DNA of 32,826 bases from positions 1 to 32,826 of the forward strand of contig JAFRXM010000062.1 in the NCBI GenBank assembly GCA_017443515.1. Reading direction: 5' to 3'. The notes below the pieces were generated by a model. It ran no database searches. It saw only the letters and a list, made by a program, of their open reading frames with translations, and was not told the origin of the DNA. Both the position numbers and the translations under genes were made by a program. Below, in pieces: positions 1 to 9,900 of this stretch (positions within the stretch are counted from its first letter, which is position 1; each line of letters starts with the position of its first letter). Source of the DNA: Bacillota bacterium. GTDB taxonomy: Bacteria; Bacillota; Clostridia; Peptostreptococcales; Anaerovoracaceae.

Positions 1-3000
1 CAGGCGTGATGTACGGCGCAAGCTTCGATTCAGAGAACTTCGTATCCAGCCTGTATACACTGGATCCTGAAAAGGGATACGCTCTTGAGGAGATCGGCGC
101 TTCTTCGATCGCTTACACAGATCTTGCCATAGCTCCGGGTCTGTCCATCGATTACGGTAAGGACATACTTGTCGGAACATACGGCAACTACGCAGTATTT
201 ATCGATGCTGCAACAGGCGAATACATAACGGCATATCAGTTCACAGGAGATCTTGTAGGTGTAGCCTACGAAGGAACCGGACAGTACGCCGCGGGCCTCT
301 ACTACGACTGGTACTTCTTCGTTGATACAGACGGAAATATCCACGATACAGGATTCATCTACATGAGCGGAAAGCTCTACTGGTTCAGCGACAATGTGGT
401 TGGAAATATCGGATACTCCACCGGTACGGATTACTTCAACTCCGCATACATCTCCTATGATGAAGACGACAATGAATTCTTCTACTGGAGCAGATTCGAC
501 ATGGATGAGAACAAGGTAGACATCCTAAGAACCGAGATCATCTATGTTTATGACGAAGAGGAAGAAGGATATGTTGCTACACTTGGAGATACTGTCAAGG
601 CCGGAAGCTTTGCCGATTCCGTATGGCCGGTAGGCGGTCTGTACGAACCGTACGAAGAAGAGGAAGAAGGGGATACCGGAGCCATCAGGGTGACCATCGA
701 CAAGGCTAAGGCAGATGAGCTCGAGGCCGCAGAAGTCACCGAGGTCAAGAAAATCGAGCACAAAGCTGCAGCCACCAAGGGCAGCCTCAATGCTGTCATC
801 AAGGGCGAAGGCAAAGTCCGTCCGATGGGTATGGGCAAGCCTGAGATCACTCCGACCATAATGGCTAACTTCGATGTAACTGCTGATACCAATACCCACA
901 ACGGTCTCGTAGTCCTCACTTACGATAAGGACGCTATGAGCGCCCAGCTGGTATCCGTAGAGGCAGACATCAGCGACTACAAAGAAGACCTTGAAGCCGG
1001 TACTATCACATTTGCATTTGTCAATAAGGACGTCATCGCCAAGGGCGATGCACTCGCAAAGATCAAGGCCATACTGTACGGCGATGAATGCGTCGGCTCC
1101 ATGACCATCGATACAAAGCAGATCAACAACGGCGAAGGCACCATTACCGAGGAAGCTATCACCAACCACGAGTGGAACGATGAGCCTGAATGGCTCTGGG
1201 ATGACTGCAACAGATACGCAGCTGCAGTATTCACCTGCGACAAGTGCGGCGATCATGAGATCGTATACGCAGACGTTGTTCTCGAAGGCGAGAAGTTCAT
1301 TGCTACAGTCACCGGACCGGACGGAAACGAGTACACGGACGAGGCTCCTGCCTACAAGTTCCTGGCTCAGGTATCCTCCGAGGCTGCTGACGGCAGCATA
1401 GGCTACGTGGCAGGCGCTGTTTACGGCGACTACACCGCAGATCTCGTCATCGAAGGCGACAACGTCAATGTCAGCAACCTGACGCTCGATATGATCATGC
1501 GCCACGTTGCAAGCCTTGGCATCGAGGATGAGCGCAGCTACAGCGCTACCATCAATACAGGCGCTGGATCCAGAGACATTCCTGTGACCACCATAGTCGA
1601 CCTCTTCAAGGCCATCGACGCCAGCGGCAAGACCAAGGTCAAGGCTGTGATCGGCGAAGACGAAGTGACCTACACCATCAAGAGGACCGACAAGGCTGGC
1701 TACAGATTCAATGCAGCTCCGGATTCCGCAGACAACGCATCCGCTGTATGGAATGCAATAGTCAACGATGTCAATATCGAGACCGGAACCAAGGATGAAG
1801 ACAGCTACATCATCCTTGCCAACGGATCCAGCATCCAGCTGGGTAAGTCGCTGCTCAGCTTCGAGTCCGAGGAAGACCTCAAGCTCGACAACTTCAGCGA
1901 CCTCAAGGCTCTCAATGAGACCGTGAGAAAGGCTCTTAAGCTCGAGACCGCAGAAGACAGCAAGATCCAGATCGTCCTTGCAAAGGGAACCGAACTGGCA
2001 GTCGGAAGCAGCTTCGCCAAGCTGAACAGAGCAGCTACTATCACTGTTGAAGGCGTCGATGCTGCAGCTGTTGAAGGAATACTTCCGGAGCTCAGAGATG
2101 CCGAGACTATCGAAGACCTCATGAAGGCAGTCGTTAAGGCTGTCGGCACAGTAGCAGACGCTGCTGCCGGAAAGACTACCACTGTCAAGGTCGAGTTCGG
2201 TGCTGCTGACGATATCGATGTCAAGGCTTCTATCTCCGTAAGGGGTGAAGTACAGATCGCTCTTGCAGACGTTACCGTTTCCGACCTCAACGCGGACGGA
2301 ATCATTTCCGTGGGCGAAGCTATCATAGCAACACACGAAGCTTACTATGAAGGCGGAGCTGAAGCAGGATACGCTACCGCAACGACTACATGGGGCGAAT
2401 CCATAACCAAGCTCTGGGGCGACACCAACAAGTCCGTAATGTACTGGAACAACAACGAGTCCTGCTACAGCCTGGATGATCCAGTTGAAGCGGGCGATGT
2501 GATCTACGCATACACCTTCAAGGACGAGGAGACTTATACCGACGCTTACGCATTCTTCGACAAGTTCGAGTATGCTTCCGAGGACGGAACACTTAGTGTC
2601 AAGCTCGAAAAGTCCACCTTCGACGAGAACTGGCAGCCTGCTATCGTTCCCGAGATCGGTGCGGCGATAGCTGTTTACACCGAGGATCTCAAGGCCGTTG
2701 ATGCTTCCAAGTACTTCGCAAAGGATAACGGCGACGGAACCTACAGCCTGGTATTCTACGAGAAGGGCGATTACATCATCATCGCTACCGACGAGCAGAA
2801 CAACATAGTTCCTGCAATTGCCAAGGTCAGCGTTGCTGCCGCAGCAGAGATCACGACTGCTACCGTCACCGGTATCAGCCTCGACCTGCAGGATAAGATC
2901 AGCGTACAGTTCAAGATCCAGCCGGACGAGAACGTCGCATACGCAGAACTTCTGCTCCAGAATCCGGACGGAAGCTTCGCAGATCCTGTAAAGGTAGTTC

Positions 3001-3767
3001 TGGATAAGAGCGACGCTACTGTCTACAGAGCATCTGAAGACAGGTTTGTAGTCAGGTATTCCGAGATCACCACCAGGATGATCAGCCAGGGCGTAAAACT
3101 GATGGTCTACGATAAGGCCGGCAGCCCGATGGATATCTACCGCACGACCAACGAGAAGACCTACACAGTTGCAGATCCTCTGGTATACAGTGCAGCAGAC
3201 TGGTGCAACGCCGCCATCGAACACTATGGCCCGGACAAGACTCAGAAGGCAGCATGGCTGGCAATGGCAGTCCTCAACCTCGGCGGAGAGGCGCAGAGGT
3301 ACTTCGACGATTACAATCCTGAGCACCCGGCCAACCCGAATGGATACCTGGCAGACGATGTTGCAGCATTCAAGAAGGACGCTGCATTCGATCTTGTGAT
3401 CTCTGATGCTAAGGCAAAGGACAAGGGTTACTCCGGAATCACTCTGGATCTGGCTGAAGAGACCAGACTGAGGGTGAAGTTTAAGTCTGAAGTTGCAGTA
3501 ACTGTTGACGGCAAGGCCGGAACACTTATCGAGGAAGGCGGCAAGTACGTCCTCGATATCACAGGCTTAAGGTGCATAGATCTGGATCAGTTCTTCAACG
3601 TTGAGTTCACTGGTACCGATGGTTCCACCATCACCATGAAACTCTGCGCACTGAGCTGGAGCAATGCGGCTCTGGACGCACTCGGATCTGATGCAAACAA
3701 CCAGACCGTCAAGGTCGCCAAGGCAGTATGCCTGTACAGCGCAGCAGCAGAGAACTACTTCAAGTAA
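1..3767 (+). CDS. Large secreted multidomain protein with C-terminal shared module (5'-truncated)
   Basis: The reading frame is open from the left edge and there is no signal peptide, so the true start lies upstream; the GTG at 6 is just the first possible start codon. Residue numbers count from position 6. Residues 1-215 are a beta-rich, propeller-like stretch ending in SVWPVGGLY. An acidic Glu-rich linker follows, then a cohesin-like beta domain (about 285-385) and a GH-W-type segment beginning NHEW (about 390-450). Next come a long region not assigned to a family (about 475-755), a segment with a Ca-loop-like DLNADGIISVGEA stretch (about 758-850), and an Ig-like stretch to 945. Residues 953-1253 are the shared C-terminal module. 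The order propeller, SVWPVGG, cohesin-like, HEW matches residues 1330-1800 of the downstream subtilase. The missing N-terminus may therefore also be a protease, which is inference. TAA stop at 3765, followed by a terminator. Confidence 0.85.
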   Translation, partial: GVMYGASFDSENFVSSLYTLDPEKGYALEEIGASSIAYTDLAIAPGLSIDYGKDILVGTYGNYAVFIDAATGEYITAYQFTGDLVGVAYEGTGQYAAGLYYDWYFFVDTDGNIHDTGFIYMSGKLYWFSDNVVGNIGYSTGTDYFNSAYISYDEDDNEFFYWSRFDMDENKVDILRTEIIYVYDEEEEGYVATLGDTVKAGSFADSVWPVGGLYEPYEEEEEGDTGAIRVTIDKAKADELEAAEVTEVKKIEHKAAATKGSLNAVIKGEGKVRPMGMGKPEITPTIMANFDVTADTNTHNGLVVLTYDKDAMSAQLVSVEADISDYKEDLEAGTITFAFVNKDVIAKGDALAKIKAILYGDECVGSMTIDTKQINNGEGTITEEAITNHEWNDEPEWLWDDCNRYAAAVFTCDKCGDHEIVYADVVLEGEKFIATVTGPDGNEYTDEAPAYKFLAQVSSEAADGSIGYVAGAVYGDYTADLVIEGDNVNVSNLTLDMIMRHVASLGIEDERSYSATINTGAGSRDIPVTTIVDLFKAIDASGKTKVKAVIGEDEVTYTIKRTDKAGYRFNAAPDSADNASAVWNAIVNDVNIETGTKDEDSYIILANGSSIQLGKSLLSFESEEDLKLDNFSDLKALNETVRKALKLETAEDSKIQIVLAKGTELAVGSSFAKLNRAATITVEGVDAAAVEGILPELRDAETIEDLMKAVVKAVGTVADAAAGKTTTVKVEFGAADDIDVKASISVRGEVQIALADVTVSDLNADGIISVGEAIIATHEAYYEGGAEAGYATATTTWGESITKLWGDTNKSVMYWNNNESCYSLDDPVEAGDVIYAYTFKDEETYTDAYAFFDKFEYASEDGTLSVKLEKSTFDENWQPAIVPEIGAAIAVYTEDLKAVDASKYFAKDNGDGTYSLVFYEKGDYIIIATDEQNNIVPAIAKVSVAAAAEITTATVTGISLDLQDKISVQFKIQPDENVAYAELLLQNPDGSFADPVKVVLDKSDATVYRASEDRFVVRYSEITTRMISQGVKLMVYDKAGSPMDIYRTTNEKTYTVADPLVYSAADWCNAAIEHYGPDKTQKAAWLAMAVLNLGGEAQRYFDDYNPEHPANPNGYLADDVAAFKKDAAFDLVISDAKAKDKGYSGITLDLAEETRLRVKFKSEVAVTVDGKAGTLIEEGGKYVLDITGLRCIDLDQFFNVEFTGTDGSTITMKLCALSWSNAALDALGSDANNQTVKVAKAVCLYSAAAENYFK
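2862..3764 (+). repeat. Shared C-terminal module, copy 1
   Basis: 301 residues from TVTGISLDLQDKISVQFK to the end AENYFK. Landmarks are AADWCNAA, YNPEHPANPNGYLADD, LRCIDLDQFF and LCALSWSNAA. It is encoded at the extreme 3' end of the first gene. Confidence 0.95.
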
Positions 3768-3810
3768 TGAAACCGGGGACGGTCCCTGATCTCACACTGC
3801 TAAGTAAAAG

Positions 3811-3841
3811 ACCGGGAGGGCATATGCTCTCCCGGTTTTTG
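3811..3841 (+). terminator. Rho-independent terminator
   Basis: ACCGGGAG (3811-3818) pairs with CTCCCGGT (3829-3836). The intervening GCATATGC extends the hairpin, and a run of T follows at 3836-3840. It closes the first gene and sits directly before the promoter of the next. Confidence 0.9.
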
Positions 3842-3842
3842 C

Positions 3843-3871
3843 TTGAACTGGATTTCATCGGGGGGTATAAT
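3843..3871 (+). promoter_or_regulatory. Sigma-A-type promoter for the subtilase operon
   Basis: TTGAAC (3843-3848) and TATAAT (3866-3871) are separated by 17 nt, close to consensus. They begin 2 nt after the upstream terminator's T-run and about 30 nt before the start codon. A GGAGGG ribosome site at 3894-3899 precedes the ATG at 3904. Confidence 0.8.
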
Positions 3872-3903
3872 TAAATATTATAAATCATGACCCGGAGGGT
3901 AGT

Positions 3904-6900
3904 ATGAGCAAGAGTTCAAGACGTGTATTTTCAGTGTTTCTGGCCATCATAATGGTGCTTTCGATGGGTGTGCAGGCTTTCGCAGACACACCAAAAGAGG
4001 GCAGGGAGCTCGAACTGGAGGATCTCGATCCTTCTTTGCTGGGCATAAAAAAGCTCGGCATCATCGATGAGGCAAAAGAGACTCTGGCCGGAGAATCCCA
4101 TGATCTGGACGATATCGTAAGGGTATCCATATTCCTCAGCAGCAAGTCAACGCTTGACGCGGGATACTCCGCAAAAGGCGTTGGAACAAATGCTGCTGCG
4201 ATTTCCTACCGCGATTCCGTAAAGCGCCAGCAGGCAGATGTCGCCGCAGCCATAGAGCAGCGCCTTGGCAAAGCCCTGGACGTGAAGTGGAACCTTACGC
4301 TCCTGATGAACGTCATCTCGGCAAATGTGCGCTTCGGGGATATATATAAGATCAAACTTGTTCCGGGCGTAAAGGATGTGCAGTTGGAAAGGCTCTACGA
4401 GCCCCAGGACGGCGAAGCATCGCCGAATACCGCAAATACCAGCAGTTTCATGGTAGGCGCCAGCCAGGCATGGTCCGCAGGCTATACGGGTGCGGGCAGC
4501 AGGCTTGCCATTATCGATACCGGACTGGACACCTCGCACCAGTCCTTCAATGCGGACGCGTTCAATTATTCCATAGGTAAGCTTTCGTACACACCGGACC
4601 TTATGACCTCTTCTTTCGTCAGCAGCGTGCAGAGCCAGCTGAACGGAAAAGGCAAGTACGTAAGCGCCAAGGTTCCTTTTGCGTACAACTACGTTGACGG
4701 CAACACCACCAGTCTTGATCACTCCGACGGCAAGGGCAACCACGGCAGCCACGTTGCAGGCATAGCAGCCGCGAACCGCTACATAAAGAGCGGCAGCAGC
4801 TACGTTGAGTCCGCAAATGCCGTACACGCTGTGGGCATGGCTCCGGACGCGCAGCTTGTTGTGATGAAGGTGTTCGGAAGCGGCGGCGGAGCCTACGATT
4901 CGGACTACATGGCAGCTCTTGAAGATGCTATAGTTCTCGGCTGCGACGCGGCGAACCTCTCGCTGGGTTCCGCGGTGCAGGGTTTTACTTTTGCCAACAG
5001 CTATCAGGGCGTCATGAACAAGCTCGCCGGCGCGGAGAATCCGGATATGCTGGTATCGATCTCCGCCGGAAACTCCTACGGGATCCCTCAGTTCCTCGAG
5101 ACTGATCTTTACATAGACGATGTTTCCATGCACACCGGCGGGTCCCCGGGGACCTATGTCAACAGCATGGGTGTCGCATCGATAGACAACACCGGAGCTA
5201 CAGGAGCGCCCATGGTCTTCAACGGCAGCCAGACGGTGTTCTACAGCGAAGTGAGCGAAGCTGCCAACGCATCTTCTGTTAGTTCCGTCGCCGGAAGCTA
5301 TTCCTACGTATATATCGATTCGATAGGCGATACCGCCAGCCTTTCCGCAGTCAACAGCGCAGCATCCTTAAGCGGCAAGGTCGTGATCGTTGACCGCGGT
5401 TCCATCAATTTCTCGGAGAAAGCCACGAACGCGGCTTCCTATTCGCCTAAAGCCATAATTATCGCAAACAATGAATCCGGCGCTCTGGGAGCTTCCGTCA
5501 GCGGCTACACAGGAAAAGTACCTGTCGGAACAGTCAGCCTCGAGGATGCGCTCCTCATCAAGGAAGGTTCGACCAGGAAGACCACCGGAAGCTACAGCTA
5601 TTACACCGGAACTGTGCAGATAACAAGCACCGCTACGCACGGGCAGGTATCCGCAAGGGAAGAAGCAAAAGTCTCCGTGTTCAGCTCCTGGGGCGTTCCC
5701 GGATCGCTTCTTTTAAAGCCCGAGATCAGCGCTCCCGGAGGAGATATCTATTCGGTAAACGGCTACAGCACCGCATCCGACGAAAACGTCAAAGATCACA
5801 CATCTTACGTATCCTACAGCGGCACTTCCATGGCTGCACCGCACGTTACAGGCCTTACAGGCGTGCTGGCGGAATATCTTGACCGTAACGATATTTCTGT
5901 AAAGAACTCTGCTCTTGCATCAAAATACAGCCGCAGGGCTATAATGCAGAGCCTTCTGATGTCAACAGCCACCCCGATGAAGAACAGCGGACAATACGTA
6001 TCGCTGCTCCAGCAGGGCGCAGGCCTTGTCGAAGTGTCCAGGGCAATAGGCGCGTACTCCGTAGTCATGATGGGAGAAAACGACAGCACCCTGACCGCAA
6101 AGACCGGGGCCGCCTCCGACGGCAAAGTCAAGGCTGAGCTCGGCGACGACCCGCAGAGGACCGGCACCTACAACTATTCATTCACCATTTACAACACCTC
6201 CGGAAGTGATCTTGAGTTCGAACTGTCGACAGACCTGTTCACGCAGGCAAACTACACCGAAGACGGCAGCGTGTTCATGGACCAGACCACAACAGGCATA
6301 GACGCTTCCGTGTCCTACAACTGGGACGGCACGGTTGTCGTTTCCGGCCACGATGTGGACAAGGACGGCGATACAGATACTGACGACGTGCAGGCAGTGC
6401 TGGACTATATAGTCGGAAACGGCGGCACGGACAGGTATCCGGGCGGCCTGGATCTTAGCGCGGCGGAAATGGACGGCAAAAGCGGCATCAGCTCGCTGGA
6501 CGCCTATCTTCTTCTCAATGAGATAGAAAACGCTTCCGCAAAAGACGGTGTCGTTGCCGCAGGTTCTTCCAGGACAGTCAACGTAGCCATAAGGCTCACC
6601 GATGCGCAGAAGAGAGCGCTGGAGCAGACATACACTTCCGGCGCCTACATCGAAGGATTCACATATATCACCTGCAGAACAACGGATTCCGAGGGCAGGG
6701 ACTACTCGCACCAGCACAGCATTCCCGTACTTGGCTTCTTCGGCAGCTGGACCGATCCTTCCATGTTCGACAACACATCCTTCACGGACAGCCTTTACGG
6801 CACGGAGAAGACGCCTTACACAGGGCATTCCGACACCAACTATCTGACCGTGCGTTATAACGGAACCCTAAGCAAGTTCGCCGGAAACCCGTACATGGCT

Positions 6901-9900
6901 GAAAGCAGCTTCCCCGCAGACAGGCTCGCGGTGAACAGCAATTCCGCAATGGGGAGCATCAGCTACAACCTCATCCGCTCCGCCGGAACCACAGGCTTTG
7001 CCGTATCAAAGCTGGACGAGGTCGGCGGAAACGTTACTGACGTGATCAGCGCCAGCGTCACAGGAAACGAAGTGGACGGCATATGGTACAACCAGTCCAG
7101 CTCCAGCTGGCAGAACTTCGGGACAAAGTCCTACAGCATCAACAAGTCCGCGGCAGCATTCGGCCTTAAGGAAGGCGATGTGTTCCGCATAGGGTTCTAT
7201 GCTGTCCCCGAATACAACGCCATGGCCGTGAACAGCGACTACAGCTCGGAATCCGCAGGGATACTCAGCCAGGCAGGATTCAGGAACCTGCTCAAAGCCA
7301 ACGTGCTCGGCCGGGGAGCCTTCATCGGCTACGACTTTACAGTAGACAACACCGAACCTGTCATAAACAGCGCGGTGCTGAGTTCGAATACACTGACAGT
7401 TACCGCAGGCGACGACCGCAGCCTTGCGTACGTTGCGGTGCTTTCGCTGGACGGCAATACCGTTTATTCCAAAGCCGCGCCTGCTGCAGCGTCCTACAGC
7501 GTGAGCATAGACGTGTCCAACGCTGTTGCGAACGCCAAAGGCTATGTGGCGGTGTTTGCCGCAGACTACGCGGGCAACGAAGCTGCAAAGGCCGTTAAGG
7601 TAAACAACAATACATCCGAGGATCCGTACACGGTAAGTTCTATCACCCTCGTACCGTCCTCGCTGGATCTTTACAAGGGCAAGACCTCCGATATCTCGGC
7701 AAATGTCATGCCTCTTACCGCGTCCGACCGCAGCGTCAGCTGGACATCTTCCAACACTTCAGTTGCGTCCGTGGACACGAACGGTCATGTAACGGCAGTA
7801 GGCGCAGGTTCTGCCACCATCACTGCAACTTCGGTATCCAACAGCTCAGTCAAGGCCAGCTGCAGCGTCAAGGTGACAAGTGTCGACAAGGATCTCAACG
7901 CAATAATCTGGGACGAAGAGGGCGGAGTGTACTTCTCGACTTTCAACACCGGATCGCTTCCGGCCTGGACGAAGAATCACACTGCGGCAAAGACGGAAGA
8001 GCTCGTTTCTGCCTTCATGTATAACACCTCTGATCTGTATGCGGCAACGCTCGACGCGAACGCGCAGGAATCTGTCATCTACACTGTCGACCGCAGCAGC
8101 TACGCGCTGACGGAGTACGGCACCAACTACGTGCTGGCAACGGATATGGCGGTAGGACCGTCAAATAAGAGTTATCAAAAGATAGTATATGTATTTGGTC
8201 CTTATCTTTTAGGGGGACCCTTAACTCCCGGAGATGACGGACAGGGCGGCACATACTGCGGTATACCGCAGGCGCTGCTCGACTGCGAAGAGACTCTGGA
8301 CGGAGCCTACCTGGCTGCCATAGCCTGCAGAAGCAGGTCCACGACCAGCAGCTCGTACTATGTTCTCGATGAGAACGGCATCATTTGGCAAAGTACACTA
8401 TCTTACAGTAACAGATTCAGCACCCTGACCAAGGTTATGGAAACGGGTATTAGCACGTCCTTCATGTACCAGAACCTGTACTACGACGGAACATATCTGT
8501 ACTGGACCCACACAGACGGAGACACAGCTGAGCTAATAATCATCAACCCCAGCAGTAAGGTCATCTACCGCGCCGGAGATTTCGGCCAGAGCGTATGGCC
8601 TGTAGGGGGCATGTATGTAAACGGTTCTGTAGCGCCGGCAGCGGCAGAAGATGAACTTTTGGAGGCGGAAGCTGAGCCTGAAGCCCAGGATGCCGAAGCG
8701 CTAAGGCCTGTCATGAGCCGCAGCGAGCTCATGAGCGATAAGATAATGGCGCGCTTTGCCGCAGAAGCTGCAAGATCCGGCCGGAACAGGCCTGTCGGAG
8801 GGCTCAACAGCATCAGCGCTGTGATGAAAGGACGCAGCCATGCATCCTTAAATGGCGCCGGGATGACTGAAACTGACAACGGTGACGGCACTGTTACAGT
8901 CGACGTGAGATACACCGAGACTGCCGACGCCAGCAACGGCGTGGTGGAACTTAGCTACGATCCTGAAAAGCTCACGTTCAGGGGGCTTGGCCAGGACAGC
9001 GCCAGCACGTTCTACGCGCTGAACGATTCCGAGCCCGGCACTGTAAAACTGTCTTATGCGCTTACTGAAGCTGTGGCAGCCGGAGATACGATATTCACTT
9101 TCGAATTCGAGGCCAGCTGCAGCGCGGCGGAGATAACCCTCGAGACGCTTGAAAAGAACGAGACTCTCGACTTAGAAGGCGAGGTCGAGACCATAGAGAT
9201 CCCGGAGAGCCACGAATGGAGCGATCCTGTCTGGACCTGGACAGGGTACACTTCTGCAGTTGCAGAGTTCACCTGCGGCAGGGACAAGACCCACGTCGAG
9301 ACATTTAATGCAAATATTGCATCTGTTACAGTTGATCCGACTCCCACGACAAACGGCAGTGTCACGTACACCGCAACAGTTACCGGCCCGGACGGAAAGA
9401 CCTATACCGATACCAAGGTGGAGGTCCTTCCGGCGACCGGTTATACCTACAAAGATCCGGTCTACACATGGAACAAAACCGAAGACGGATACACTGCAAC
9501 AGCACTTAAGGAGTGCAACGAGGATCCGAAGCAGAACATCACCGAGACGGTCAAGGCGACCTACTCAGTCACAAAGCCTGCCACCTGCACCGAAGCCGGG
9601 ACCGGGCTGTACACCGCAGCCTTCGGCAACAAGGCGTTCGAGGTGCAGACTCTCGAAGTCGAGATTCCGGCGACCGGCCACAGCTGGACTTTCAGCGGCT
9701 TTGAATGGCCGACCGACGAAACAGGAAGCATCTTCAGCGGCCAGAAAGCGGTCTTCAGATGCGGCGGCTGCGGTCAGATCATGGAAGTAGCTGCGCAGCA
9801 GAGCTACAGCAACTACGCGGTGACGGTTTCCGTATCCGCAGAAGAAAGCCCCGACGGCCTTGCGCACAGCGAATCCAAACGCGCAGTGCAGCTGGACGGA

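Noticed and set aside
525-3326. Long open frame (933 codons) on the minus strand
   Set aside because: It is a shadow of the first gene, caused by the codon bias of the + frame. It contains no domain and has no promoter or ribosome site.
3700-3767. LPXTG-type sortase signal at the protein C-termini
   Set aside because: The five complete C-termini end in AENYFK or AEYYFK, without a motif, hydrophobic stretch or basic tail.
3773-3790. GGGAC-G-GTCCC hairpin just after the first gene
   Set aside because: The loop would be a single base and there is no T-run. The true terminator is 3811-3841.
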